In this document: in pieces, positions 21,707-33,313 of the stretch
Numbering within the stretch: the first letter of the stretch is position 1
Layout: every line of letters starts with the position of its first letter
Source: Lumbricus terrestris
Taxonomy: Eukaryota; Annelida; Clitellata; Crassiclitellata; Lumbricidae
Direction: 5' to 3'
DNA length: 64,000 bases
NCBI GenBank assembly: GCA_949752735.1
Contig: OX457043.1
Location: forward strand, 45,837,253 to 45,901,252
Notes under the pieces: model-generated
What the model was told of the DNA's origin: nothing
The model's database searches: none
The model's input: the letters and a program-made list of their open reading frames with translations, nothing else
Position numbers and translations under genes: made by a program

Positions 21707-24475
21707 ATGAGATCTCGAGAAAGTTTCGACCAGCATCCACCGAATGTCTTCCGTGGTCCAGCACTCCTCCTCCTTGTCATCCTTCTCCACCTTGTGGACA
21801 GTACCACGGAGACCAAGTACCCGACGTACCGCGTCCAGGAGGAGCAACCACCGGGTACGCTGATCGCAGACCTCACATCGAGACAACCAGACAACTCCGG
21901 GGTACGTTACTCCATATTCCGATCCGAACAAAACGCCACGGATATGTTCGACCTGGACCCGGACAGTGGTAGATTATCCATCGGAGATCGGCTGGATCGG
22001 GAGAGGGTCTGCGCCCAGTTGGCGGTCTGCCTGGTTCACCTGGACGTCGCCCTTGAGCGATCCGGAATCTTCTCGGACCTCATCAAGGTCGAGATCAACG
22101 TGGATGACATCAACGACAACGATCCAGAGTTCCGCCTGCCACTCCTCCGGAAATCCCTCCCGGAGTCCGTTCCACTTGGTCTCCTCTTCGAGGTGAATCC
22201 AGCCGTCGATCTGGACAGCCCGGTGAACGGAATGACCACCGGATACACCCTCGAGGGTCCTCCATCCTCGCCCTTCCGTCTCGTCATCGACCGGAACCGC
22301 GTTACGAACACACTCCGCCTCAAACTCGAACTCGTCGAACCTCTGGATCGTGAACGCGAGGACCTCTACCGGTTGACGGTCAAGGCCGTCGACCAAGGTC
22401 AGCCGCCAAGGTCGGGCACCCTCGTGGTTGAGATCCAGGTGGAGGACGTCAACGATAACAGTCCCCGGTTTTCGGAGGACACTTACGAGGCGACGGTGGC
22501 ATCCGACGCACCGGTAGGGACCTCGGTCGTCAAGGTCACGGCCGTTGACCCTGACCTTGGCCTCAACGGACAGGTGGGGTACTCGCTGTCGAGGAAGTCG
22601 AGGGTCCTCTACGGAGATGTCTTCGACGTTAACTCCACTTCCGGCGAGGTCACGACGAAGGTAAGACTGGACGGTAACCGGATGTCTACGTCCTACGGAC
22701 TGGTCGTGGTCGCCAGGGACCTCGGAGAGGACGCCATTCCGGCGACGACGAATCTCAGAATCCAGGTCCTCGGCTCGAACGAACACCCACCAATAATGAC
22801 GATAGCAACGCTGGGAAATTCCCCGTCGGTGGATATTCCCATGGGAAATTTCCCCGTGGTGGAAATCCCCGAGAACGGCCAGCCTCATCTGTTCGTCGCT
22901 GGTCTAACGGTGACTGACGTCGACTTCGGGTCTGCCGGACGGGTGACGTGCAAGCTGAACGCGTCGGACTTCACCCTCGTGTCCTTATCGGATCGCGAAT
23001 TCAAGGTCGTTGCCTTGAGGTCGTTTGATCGAGAGGTCAACGACAGGTACAAGGTGAAGGTCGTCTGCTCGGACCTCGGAGAGCCCTCACTGACGTCAGA
23101 GATGGATATCTTGGTAAACATTCTTGACGCCGACGATAACCCGCCGCTTTTCACGCAATCCTCCTACAACTGCACAGTGGCCGAGAACGCGCCGAGAGGA
23201 ACGCCTCTGGTTCGAATCCAGGCGGAGGACGCCGATTCCGGGAACAACGGCCTGGTGGAATACGCTCTGGATTCAGACGCCGATCCCCGTGTTTTCCGGA
23301 TCGATTCCAGATCAGGAGAAATCTTTCTTGTCGGATCACTGGATCGCGAGTCCGTGGACCGCTTTGACTTTGGCGCCGTCGCACGCAGCGGGAGAGTGAT
23401 GGAAACGGAAGTGGAAACCGGAAATACGACGACGTTCCGACACCAGGTCACGTGCCGCGTCCACGTGACCATATCCGACGCGAACGACGAGGTTCCTCGG
23501 TTCGAGCGACCGAGCTACCGGTTCTCGGTCGGCGAGAACGTCAACTCGGGAACTGAAGTGGGTCGGGTGTCGGCCACGGACCGCGACCTCGTTCCACACA
23601 ACGGCTTCGTCTACCATCTGGAGTTCCTCCCCGAGGACCCGGTCAGCGCCTCGAGCTTCGCCATCGATCCAGTCCTCGGCGTCATCTTCACCCGTCAGAT
23701 GCTCGACCGCGAGGCCGCCAGCCACCACACCCTTCGCGTCCGCGCCAGACCCACCGACGCCTCCGTCACCATGACGACCCATGATGACGTCACCGTCGTC
23801 TTCATCCAGGTCGATGACGTCAACGACAACGCCCCCGTCGTGGAATTCCCCTCCGACGATGACGACACCGTCCACGTGACCGGAAACGTCACCAGGGGCC
23901 GGATCCTGGCGAACCTGTCGGCGCACGACCGAGACAGCGGCGCCAACTCCGAACTGAGGTATTCGATCTCGACCGGAAACGACCGCGGAACCTACCTCCT
24001 CCATCCGAAAACCGGAAGTCTCCTATGGGACGCTGACGGTCCGACCTCGCGCCCCTCTCGGGCAGACGACTGCGTCGACGAACTCGAGATCGTTGTCAAG
24101 GACGGCGGAATTCCGCTTCCGCTGTCGACGTCGGCGCGGCTGTACGTGACCTTTGACTGTGACGACGTCGACCTTGACCGAAGGAAGACCTCTTCCTCGA
24201 GATTGGACCTAGAGGATCGTTGGCGTTTCAGCTTCTATTTTATTACGATCACTGTTGCGTTGGTGTTTCTAGTCCTCCTCCTGCTTGTGATCGTCGCAAG
24301 GGTGGGATTCAGGGCCAATCGAGTGGACACGCTGACGAGGCGGACGAAGGGCGGGCCGAGGGCGGTGAGGTTACAGGGTGATCTACTAGGTCCAGTCGAT
24401 GGAGGTTCTGTGGACAGGTTATCCGGGATGATTATTGGAGGGAGAGGACAGGAAGTGGCTTCGTCGAGTCTCGAG
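21707..24475 (+). CDS. protocadherin, large exon (7 cadherin repeats, TM)
   Basis: A calcium-dependent cell-adhesion receptor of the protocadherin type. The signal peptide has a leucine-rich core at residues 18-30. Seven extracellular cadherin repeats are marked by linkers DDINDN (133-138), EDVNDN (246-251), GSNEHPP (356-362), DADDNPP (474-480), DANDEVP (591-597) and DDVNDN (703-708), with a seventh degenerate repeat to about 818. LDRE-type calcium motifs occur in most repeats. A transmembrane helix spans about 843-864. The reading frame runs to a TGA at 24505, but GAG|GTATTT after codon 923 is a good phase-0 splice donor, and a matching last exon is at 26362-26436, so I end the exon at 24475. 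One exon for the whole ectodomain is usual for protocadherins. GC content is clearly higher than the flanks. Repeats 3, 5 and 7 have imperfect DXNDN linkers. Confidence 0.95.
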
Positions 24476-24509
24476 GTATTTGCCATTACAGCTGCTGATC
24501 TTTGATGAT

Positions 24510-24549
24510 GATTATGAAAGCGTGATGACGATGATGATGATGATCGTGG

Positions 24550-24581
<32 letters not shown>

Positions 24582-24794
24582 GTGATGTCAGCGACAAAGT
24601 ACAGTCAATTAGACGCCATGATGATGAAATTATGATGCTGGTGGTGACTATGAACCTCAGGCTATTAAACTTTTTATGATAATAGCGATGATGATGATGA
24701 TGATGAGGATTGCGATAGCAATGAAAATGATGACGATGTTTACAATTATTCATATTGATGATCGTGTCGATGATGATGACGATAGTGACGATGC

Positions 24795-24826
<32 letters not shown>

Positions 24827-25005
24827 ATGCTGATGATGATGGTGATGACGACGATGATTGCGATTATGATGGTGATAATGATTTTGATGGCGACGATGAC
24901 GATGATGATGACGACGACGACGATGATGATGACGACGACGATGATGATGACGACGACGATGATGATGACGACGACGATGATGATGACGACGACGATGATG
25001 GAACT
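24510..25005 (+). repeat. (GAT/GAC)n arrays in the predicted protocadherin intron
   Basis: Several ATG/GAT blocks. The last (24890-25000) alternates GATGATGAC and GACGACGAT in regular 18-bp units. Poly-Asp and poly-Met frames are artefacts. Confidence 0.93.
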
Positions 25006-25228
25006 TGGTCTCCGTGGAGACTAATTCCTAAGCGTATTTTCCTTCCTTTGTTTCCAGTTGGATTACAAGAGGGAAAACGAGAACAACGACCAAAGACGAC
25101 CCGAGCAAGAGGTTTATTCAACTCATCCAAATCATCTCAGCTTTCGGAAATTTTTGTAGCGCTTCTTTAAATTTCGATTGCACTCCTAGAATGTCCTACA
25201 TGTAGAATGTCGCAGAATTGCATTGATG

Positions 25229-25460
25229 TGGCCCGGTAGCGCAGTGGATAACACGCTGGCGTATAGAGTGCGAGAGGTTGCGAGTTCGAGCCCCCTTTGG
25301 GCGGACATGCTTTGTAGGCTGCTATTAGCGCCGTGTAGCCTAATTGCAAAGCTGTGTGGCAGTGTGTGTATACTGTCAGTAGTTAAGTTTAATTAAGATT
25401 ACTGCATAACTTGTGCATGTAAAGCGCAGTGCGTCTTGCAGGCGTTTAATTAAAGAAAGA
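25229..25460 (+). mobile_element. tRNA-derived SINE, family S2 (best copy)
   Basis: Head GGCCCGGTAGCGCAGTGG (A box), GCGAGTTCGAGCCCC (B box), then GGGCGGACATGCTTTGTAGG, GCGCCGTGTAGC, GCGCAGTGCGTCTTGCAGG and the end TTTAATTAAAGAAAG with an AT-rich tail. It lies in the predicted protocadherin intron. Confidence 0.9.
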
Positions 25461-25804
25461 GACTATTGTTATTAATATATAATAATTCATTTGTTCATTC
25501 AGTGCATATAGACATCGCCTGCTCAAGATACTGTTAGATGCTCAGTAATAATTCCATAACGAACGCAAACATTCTATCAGTGCCTGTTACGACCTTCGGG
25601 AGGGTCCCTCTGTAGCGGGATGCGATATTTGTTATGCGGAGTGTGGTCGTTGAGCGGGAGGACGACTCCCAAATGCCGAGGTCGAGAAATAAAGTCGTTG
25701 ACGCTTTGACATTCGTGACAAGCATAATGGACCAATCTTCCCGGTTTCGACTCTGTTACTGCGGCGCCATATAAATGTGCAATTTTTATATCATTTATAG
25801 GGTT

Positions 25805-26145
25805 TCTGCATTAGTCTGGCGCTGCATGGAGGGTCCTGCTCCCGTGTACATGTACCTACAGGAGCTCTGCTGTCCCACCTCTGGGGTCCAGCGGCGATCT
25901 GACCCCCCTCCCGATCAGCTGATCAAGCTGAACTCTTGACCCCTCGTTCTCGAACTGCTATAATGCAGCGACGCTCTTTCTCAGTGGCTGGCCCTAGAAT
26001 CTGGAATGGGCTCCCTGTTGCTCTCCGTCTGGTGCCTAGTAGTCACACCACTATGTTTCTTACTCACTTAAAACTGCCTTATTTAACCGTTGTTGGACTG
26101 GGAGCGCTTCTGAGTAGATTACCTTGAAGGTGCGCTATATCAAAA
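25805..26145 (+). pseudogene. LINE reverse-transcriptase ORF, C-terminal end with 3' tail
   Basis: 5'-truncated non-LTR retrotransposon. The frame at 25936-26127 carries RRSFSVAGPRIWNGLPVALR, a motif typical of the C-terminus of CR1/L2-like LINE polyproteins, preceded by remnants of the usual P.Y..EL region with stop codons. It ends in the tail GGGAGCGCTTCTGAGTAG..CCTTGAAGGTGCGCTATA, the same tail carried by S1 SINEs. Confidence 0.75.
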
Positions 26146-26361
26146 GTCAATAATACTAATAATAGTTTATATCGTACTTTGTGTCATGTTCATTACTCAA
26201 GTAGGAATCAGTTTTTTGATCAAGCGCTGCATAAATGTGCGCCTACGATTATATATTTACGAGTCATACCGAGACTTGCTGCCGCTATTTCCTCGTTCCT
26301 TGCGTAATATAGGTCACACGCTCATCTGCAACTTACTAACTTGCTAAAATCTTGACTGCAG

Positions 26362-26436
26362 GGCAATGAATCAGACGATTCGGATGCTGGCGACAGGGAC
26401 ACAGACAGCGGATGTGTCGACGTTTCTTCCGTTTAG
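26362..26436 (+). CDS. protocadherin, predicted last exon
   Basis: Preceded by a near-ideal branch point and acceptor (TTACTAACTTGC..CTTGACTGCAG). Joined in phase 0 to the GAG|GT donor at 24475, it adds 24 codons and a TAG stop. The residues include ESDDSDAGDRDTDSG, an acidic Ser/Asp stretch of the kind seen in protocadherin cytoplasmic tails. The protein would total 947 residues with a cytoplasmic tail of about 80. Another frame is open to a GTAAGC at 26503, so the exon could extend into a spliced 3' UTR or use a different phase. Confidence 0.6.
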   Translation, partial: GNESDDSDAGDRDTDSGCVDVSSV

Positions 26437-26635
26437 AGATCAATGGCGGATCTCTGGTATTATACACAGCTTCTGTATGCAACTGTCGTTTCTCCATCAC
26501 GGTAAGCACATTTAGCGATTAGACCTACTTTTCATCTTAGATGCATCTTACATAGAAGTCATGGTGTGTGTGTGTGTGCCTGGTGTGTGTGAGTACCTCT
26601 AGATGTATCTGTGAAGATCGTCAGTGTGTTGGTAT

Positions 26636-28086
26636 TGTGACGCGCGGGGACGCCGCCTGTCCTACCGTTTCCACCCCCAAATTAATGGGCTCTACTGTTG
26701 CGCGCCCCCTTAAGCGCGGTTGAGGAAAGCCGGGTCTTATAAGGTCAAGGGTTTTGGTGTCAATGGAAGCGGGTTCGAATCCTAACCTAGGGTGTGAGCT
26801 TCTCTGGTGACCAAATTCCTCAGGATGGGCCGATATTGGACATATGTCAGCGGTGGCTGTTAAGCTCACAACAGCCCCACTAAATGGGTGCTTATCTGGG
26901 TTCGATTCCTCAACTTTTCCCCAAGCTCCATCACCCACTTTACCTTCAGCTACCGACTTCACCATTGTTTCACATTCTTTCTGGCGGGAACTTAATTGGG
27001 CTTGCTGCATGGAAACTAGATTCAGCTCTTCGGCTAGACCGACTAAAATGCTACTCTGGCGCTCCATAAACTGTTCTATTGTAGTCATTTGTTTCTGTAA
27101 TACAGCAGGGTCTAAGTCATCAGTATTGTCTGTAGTCCCCAACTCAAGGGTTTCTCTCAGACATATCTCATCTTCCTCTTGTCCTGTCCCTAAGACACTG
27201 TCCGTTTCCCTGTCGGAGTCCATTATAATTCGATAGCAGAAATCACTTCACAGTTCTCTATTTAAGTTTCATTTATTGTAGAATCAATCAAGCGACTGTC
27301 TGTCGTTCATTAGCAATTATTTACACAGCCGATAAAATAGAAACAATATTAAAGATTCACTATTAAGGCCTTCCTAAAACGCCTATGTCTCTTGATTAGC
27401 TTAAGTTTTATCAGATCAGTTCACAGACTGACTATTTCACACCTATCCGATCAGTTCACAGACTGAATACACCACAACTAATATTTACACCAAAATAGCG
27501 ATACAAGTTTTATCTAATTACACTTAGTTCAGGTTCGAGCTCTATAGATTAGGTTGCCTATACTTCCCTGTTCCCTTTGATATTTTAGGACAGCCGATCC
27601 ACCGTTTTCCGTCCTGTAGAAAGTTATTGAGTCGTCGGCCGATGCCAGAATTTCTCCGTAGGAAGCGTATTATTAATTTAATTGTTGCCGGAAATCTTCG
27701 TAATTACACATCGATTCACAAGACATCGGAAGAACCTCGTCTTCTACCTGAGAAACTTGCCAGAATCGAAAATACCATCAATTTTACCACGATTCACGAT
27801 TTCCACCAGCATAGGTCTTACTCGATTCAATTCTGCTGCCCGACTGAAGGTTTGCGCGTTAATTTGCCGCAAGAGAGCGCTTCTTGGCGCCTAAAACATA
27901 GCGTGATGTCTAACCAATCAAAAATCGCACGTGGCGGAAAGTTCCATTGAAAAATGCATGGGAAGCTAAATATAGCGATGACCGCATCGATCAGTGCTAA
28001 GCATAGCACCCATGAATTCGTAATAGAAATAGCGGCCTTACTTAAGTAAATAAGTAAGGTAGCTTGTAGCAACCTGGTTCGCTACA
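26636..28086 (-). repeat. 3' LTR of the minus-strand retrotransposon
   Basis: 1451 bp, TG..CA in both orientations (TGTGACGCG at 26636, GGTTCGCTACA at 28086). It appears identical to 32729-34176 except for three extra bases near 26740. It carries an orphan copy of the first 196 codons of the element ORF. Just inside, on the minus strand, lies GTGGGGGG (28087-28094), a short polypurine tract. Confidence 0.96.
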
Positions 28087-28094
28087 CCCCCCAC

Positions 28095-30720
28095 AACTTA
28101 CTCTTAAATTTACCAGTACCCTGGTAAATTTAATAATACTTCGGAGCTCGAACCGGATACATAGTACTTGTATATCATCTAGCATGCTACAGCTCACAAT
28201 GTCTCAGAAGTTGCATCAATTGGCATACAAATTTGTACAATGACTGATTATTAGTCAGTCATAAGGGTTCACATATGCCCAACAACAGCTCTTAACTAAC
28301 CGAGGTCTTCACACTGACCAACAAAGTCTTACTAATCTCCTCATTCACATAAACTGTCACAGTTTTTATCATTAATACCTGCCATCAGATTACATACATC
28401 ATATAGCAATAATATCTCGGAAAGGTAAAACATAGCAATGCAGGAGATAGCATTTCCAAGACAACTCAGTAACACAATTGTATAGTCCACATAAAATAAC
28501 CAATTGAAATCATATCTTCATTTCACGACTAGTGTTATATGCTAGATCCCTCGATACTAAATTATAGGAGCCTGGTACATCTAAGCGGTAACATCACTGC
28601 CTACAACCAACTCAGTAGCGTTAAACGAGGAATGGCCAGAACCATGCGGCCTTCTTAATAGTAAACAGCGTTGTAACTATCGTTTCTACCTTCCACCACT
28701 CCTGACCAACAGGGTCCAGCAGGTCAGTTAGTGACGCGAGGAACACTTCCTCGAGAAGGGGACCCGAATGAGATAGGTAGCGATGGGACACCTCCATAGC
28801 CAAGGCCCATGTTCGGAAAGTCCAAAGACTGTCTTCTTTCCATGGAGTTAGTGCAAGCCCGTTTAACGTAACCCCATTAATTACACATAGTTACAATCAC
28901 TTAGCTTAACTACTTTTAGCAATTATCCACAATGAAACTTAACTACACACTACTTCCAGCAATTGCACGGAACCCTAGCGAGAGAAAGTCCTCTTAACAC
29001 ATGTAGTCATGTTCCGGCGCCAAATCTTATATTAATCCGTTATTACATTTTTATACAGCAGTGGCATTATTAGAATTTCACATATAATAATTACAATCAA
29101 CAAGAATCGCTATAGAAGAATCAATACCTTACACAATTTTATGGTTATGATACTATACTAAATCTCAGGTACACAAGAGTCTGAGGCCATAATCCATTTA
29201 AACTTGTCATCAAAAGCCACAAAATGGGAAATGCATCTTCAAGCACACTCAGTCGCTCTCATACATTCTACCTTACTCTATCTCTTAGACAATGTTTGAT
29301 ATCCACAAACCATCTTTTCTACTGCAATCCGAAACCAAGGTTCACCCATTCCCCAAGCCAAACATATACAGCAACTTAAAACTTAAGCTGTGTTTTACAG
29401 GCATGCATTCCTTTTACAACAAGCCACTGTTACAGAGATGAAGCAACGTCAGATCATAAACCTAGGCTACTAATAATGCATACCAACATGCACACGTTTC
29501 AACATTACATCAAGGCTTAGCTACCTGGATCGAAGAAGGAATTACTGCTCAGCTAAGCATACCCAAGGCATAAAGGATTTATTCCCATATCCTATACTAG
29601 TCTATTACATTACAATCCTTGCAGGAAGTAGTCTAAGACTGTACGAATTCATTTCGTCACTAATCCACAGGCACAGCTTCACCATTGCATGCAATCTCCA
29701 CTGCCTGCTACAGTGATTCTGCCTCTAAGTCTATAATCCAACTTACTCACTAACTCTCAGGGCGATGCTTACAATTCGGTGCGCTACTCAACCTTACTAC
29801 ACAATCTAGCACCACATCATCACCAAGTTACTCATTCATCCAATCACACAAGGCTATCCTTCAATCACCACGCAGAATGCTAATTACTTCTACCATAGCA
29901 TATTATAATCATAACTTTTTAACTTGCAATCATTATTATGCAATTGACATACAGTACAACTTCTGCCCTTCTTCGTGGCAACAAGAAGCAATTCAAATAT
30001 TTAAACTGAGTTTAAAACTACCCTTTTTATTTCAAACTAAAGGACTACTCTTTAAGCATTACGCTGGAGCCAATACTTGCTAAATGCCCTTGTAGCATCA
30101 CATCACTCTACATTACTTCCTTGTAACTGCTACTACACACTTACTGTAAACATTTTCACATAGTTATAGCCAACTAGCTTACATCAGAAAGCACAGCATT
30201 TATGCACAAGAAAATAAAACAATGTATTCCCACATCACATAGTTACATATAATCAAAAAGCAAATAAAACAGAGAAGATTCTATTCTCCCATCGCTTACT
30301 CTCGTCGCCATTACACGACCTGGAGGGATTCTACACAAGACAAGTACAAGTAGCTTTACCTGGTTATCTCTTATTTATCTTATTTCTTTATTATTCATCT
30401 CATCTACATAGTTACTTTTATCATCAGAGGACACACATGTAATCTGTAACACTTAAGTTACACTTCACACGAATAAAACTATGCTTTCTCACTTAACATA
30501 TATCATCATATTACACTTCATTACTGTAATCAACTTTCACATTTTTACACAGTAAGAAAGCACAATATATCAACGCACATTAAAAGAAAAATGCAAACCT
30601 ACATCTCAAGGCCACATATAATATCATCAAAAACACAACTAAAGCAGAGAAGACTCTATTCTCTATTCACCTACTTGTCGCCATTACGCGACAGGACCAC
30701 CCTATCATATCACATTACAT
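28095..30720 (-). other. non-coding interior of the LTR retrotransposon
   Basis: About 2.6 kb, AT-rich, without a long frame on either strand. An approximately 140-bp segment is duplicated: 30180-30325 and 30550-30697 share GCAGAGAAGA.TCTATTCTC and GTCGCCATTAC.CGAC. Such large non-coding interiors are typical of LARD-like non-autonomous elements. Confidence 0.75.
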
Positions 30721-30724
30721 CACA

Positions 30725-33313
30725 TTACGCTTGCCACAGTCTCGCCAGCATTGCGAGTCTGTTTCCTCCGGTGAGTTTGATCCTCTGGTCGACACCAGAC
30801 TTCTGAGAGCGAGCAACATTTCGGAGTGACACCGACTCTTTCACTCGCACTGATTCGACAGATGGCGTCACTGGAGGAAGGCAAGTTCCACCCCGGAAGG
30901 AAGTATTGGGATCGACCCCAGGATGCACATCCGGTTGGCGTAGGATTCGGGCTGCCACCTCAGCAGGGCAGAGATTTTCGAAGCGGCTGGACTCGGCAGA
31001 ATTCTTTTCTGGAACCACAGTTTCTGATTCGACGGTTGCTGTCTGCACGGCACCGATTTCTTGTACGATTTCCATCTCTGGTAGCACTGTTCGAATTTCG
31101 ACATTCGATTTACTGTTCGTTTCAATGTTCAGGGAATTTTGCAGGTCACAGACAGTTTGTTTTGCTCGCTGACTCTGCTTCAGACTGTTTCTGCAAAACA
31201 CGTTCAGCTGAAGATTTCGCACAAGGATCCATCCTTTCCCTACATGCCACAGGACAGCTTCCTTCACCATCCAGGAGAGACCGAGAATGAGCTCAGTGAC
31301 CTGTTTGGTCACTAGGCAAGGAATTTCGACATTCGTTTCACCGTTCGGAGAGTTTTGCATGTTTCGAAAAGTTCGTTTTGCTCGGTGACACTGTTTCGCA
31401 CTTCTTCTGCAAAGATCGTTCGGCCGACAGTTCAAACGAGATTTTACTTTCTCGCTCGACAGATCAGCAGCTGAGTTCTGAACTTTCTCAGCGGCTTCTT
31501 TCTTTTCCGTGTTTGTTGATGGAGTTGCAGTACCACCAGTTGACGCTCGATTTTTAGCTGCAACTTCTTCTGCTGGGAAAGAAAGACTGACTGTCTTCCC
31601 TTCAGTTGTTTGCAGACAGTGACCTTGACCGTTCTCTTGACAGTTCAGTCTGGCTAAGCTGAATATTTCTGACGATGAATTCAGCTTCATGACGTTGACA
31701 GAATTTTTCATGACTGTGCGCGTCATGGGCCACGGTTGCATCTGGATCGGAAGAGAAACTGCTTCCGCGTAGACAAGGAAGACTGGAGCAGGTTGAACCA
31801 TCTTCTGACTGCAGTGCGCATACATGGGCTGACTGTTAGCCCCATGTACGTATTCGTAGCTGTGCGTGACTCGAGTTTCCGACGACAGAGACACCGCAGA
31901 CATGATCGGTCGACTCAGAGCAGATGTGTACGCGAACATCTGAGGAGCAGACACGAAGCTTGGAAGGATTCTTCCGGGTTCTGTTTTCGACTCGCAGAAC
32001 ATGACATCCGAAAAAGCCGAGGTGACTGACGCGGTCACTTGTGACAGCGGATTACTCGGTGACCGGAATTTTTCTGCTTCAGGAACCGACGAGGGGGAAA
32101 AGGTGGCAGCCCGATGAATAGCGGTCGCTGGCTGGCGAGGATGTGCATCCCATGTTCCCACGTGGTCGTCGCTCAGCAACGAAGAATCCCCCGATTTTCC
32201 ATCTGAAACTACAAGTCTAGGATTAGCACAAATTCTACCCTCGTTTTGTTCTACCCTTAACGCTTTTGGTTCGAGTTCAACTCTATGTAGGGATCGCACA
32301 TCAGTGATTTCTGAATCATCGTTTTCAGATTTATTTTCGATTCCCATTCTAACTAATTTATCTTGTTTTCGACGCATGTAATTTCCAAAGTCAAAATCTC
32401 TATACAAAACATTTGTATCATAATAATGCATTGTTTGACTATGCAACATGTCAGTCGTATTTGCACCTTGACCTTGACCTTGTAAATCATTTACCTTTTG
32501 ACCTTGTAAGTCATTTACCTTTTGACCTTGACCTTGTAAATCCCTTGGTCTAGCACCAAAGTATTTCATCTGTGCCTCCTTTCCTCTTGGATCATCTTGT
32601 GAAAAATTTTCTTTTCCATTTTCCACTTCTTCCCATAAATCTTCTGCTCTACTAAATCTGGGATCCATTATTATTTTACCCTCTGATCCATGACCTTTTA
32701 TAGCTTCACCCCACTTGCTGGAACCAATTGTGACGCGCGGGGACGCCGCCTGTCCTACCGTTTCCACCCCCAAATTAATGGGCTCTACTGTTGCGCGCCC
32801 CCTTAAGCGCGGTTGAGGAAAGCCGGGTCTTAGGTCAAGGGTTTTGGTGTCAATGGAAGCGGGTTCGAATCCTAACCTAGGGTGTGAGCTTCTCTGGTGA
32901 CCAAATTCCTCAGGATGGGCCGATATTGGACATATGTCAGCGGTGGCTGTTAAGCTCACAACAGCCCCACTAAATGGGTGCTTATCTGGGTTCGATTCCT
33001 CAACTTTTCCCCAAGCTCCATCACCCACTTTACCTTCAGCTACCGACTTCACCATTGTTTCACATTCTTTCTGGCGGGAACTTAATTGGGCTTGCTGCAT
33101 GGAAACTAGATTCAGCTCTTCGGCTAGACCGACTAAAATGCTACTCTGGCGCTCCATAAACTGTTCTATTGTAGTCATTTGTTTCTGTAATACAGCAGGG
33201 TCTAAGTCATCAGTATTGTCTGTAGTCCCCAACTCAAGGGTTTCTCTCAGACATATCTCATCTTCCTCTTGTCCTGTCCCTAAGACACTGTCCGTTTCCC
33301 TGTCGGAGTCCAT
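30725..33313 (-). CDS. Gag-like polyprotein with protease remnant, starting inside the 5' LTR
   Basis: 862 codons from the ATG at 33313. The first 195 codons lie inside the 5' LTR (32729-33313). The N-terminal 120 residues are acidic and coiled-coil-like (LQKQMTTIEQFMERQ). The middle holds repeats of KVNDLQGQGQ (encoded near 32470-32550). A segment at about residues 661-700 (EIPCLVTKQVTELILGLSWM) resembles the C-terminal part of gypsy-type aspartic proteases, whose ILG.DWL motif it partly matches. The catalytic DTG/DSG is not evident. A Cys-containing block (CRRSAKQCHRAKRTF and CRNSLKQSQRAKQTVC) is repeated on both sides of it. No CCHC knuckle is visible. The Gag role is inferred from position in the element. 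Confidence 0.72.
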   Translation of the reverse strand: MDSDRETDSVLGTGQEEDEICLRETLELGTTDNTDDLDPAVLQKQMTTIEQFMERQSSILVGLAEELNLVSMQQAQLSSRQKECETMVKSVAEGKVGDGAWGKVEESNPDKHPFSGAVVSLTATADICPISAHPEEFGHQRSSHPRLGFEPASIDTKTLDLRPGFPQPRLRGRATVEPINLGVETVGQAASPRVTIGSSKWGEAIKGHGSEGKIIMDPRFSRAEDLWEEVENGKENFSQDDPRGKEAQMKYFGARPRDLQGQGQKVNDLQGQKVNDLQGQGQGANTTDMLHSQTMHYYDTNVLYRDFDFGNYMRRKQDKLVRMGIENKSENDDSEITDVRSLHRVELEPKALRVEQNEGRICANPRLVVSDGKSGDSSLLSDDHVGTWDAHPRQPATAIHRAATFSPSSVPEAEKFRSPSNPLSQVTASVTSAFSDVMFCESKTEPGRILPSFVSAPQMFAYTSALSRPIMSAVSLSSETRVTHSYEYVHGANSQPMYAHCSQKMVQPAPVFLVYAEAVSLPIQMQPWPMTRTVMKNSVNVMKLNSSSEIFSLARLNCQENGQGHCLQTTEGKTVSLSFPAEEVAAKNRASTGGTATPSTNTEKKEAAEKVQNSAADLSSEKVKSRLNCRPNDLCRRSAKQCHRAKRTFRNMQNSPNGETNVEIPCLVTKQVTELILGLSWMVKEAVLWHVGKGWILVRNLQLNVFCRNSLKQSQRAKQTVCDLQNSLNIETNSKSNVEIRTVLPEMEIVQEIGAVQTATVESETVVPEKNSAESSRFENLCPAEVAARILRQPDVHPGVDPNTSFRGGTCLPPVTPSVESVRVKESVSLRNVARSQKSGVDQRIKLTGGNRLAMLARLWQA

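Noticed and set aside
21974..22888. 304-codon minus-strand frame
   Set aside because: Antisense shadow of the protocadherin exon, explained by its GC-rich codon use.
23336..24004. 222-codon minus-strand frame
   Set aside because: Also antisense to the protocadherin exon, with no domain of its own.
25229..25305. Functional tRNA gene at the SINE heads
   Set aside because: A and B boxes are present, but the head does not fold into a clear cloverleaf with a full acceptor stem and continues directly into a SINE body present in several copies.
26621..27223. 200-codon minus frame in the 3' LTR as a separate gene
   Set aside because: It is the LTR-encoded duplicate of the N-terminus of the 862-codon ORF and runs out just past the LTR edge.
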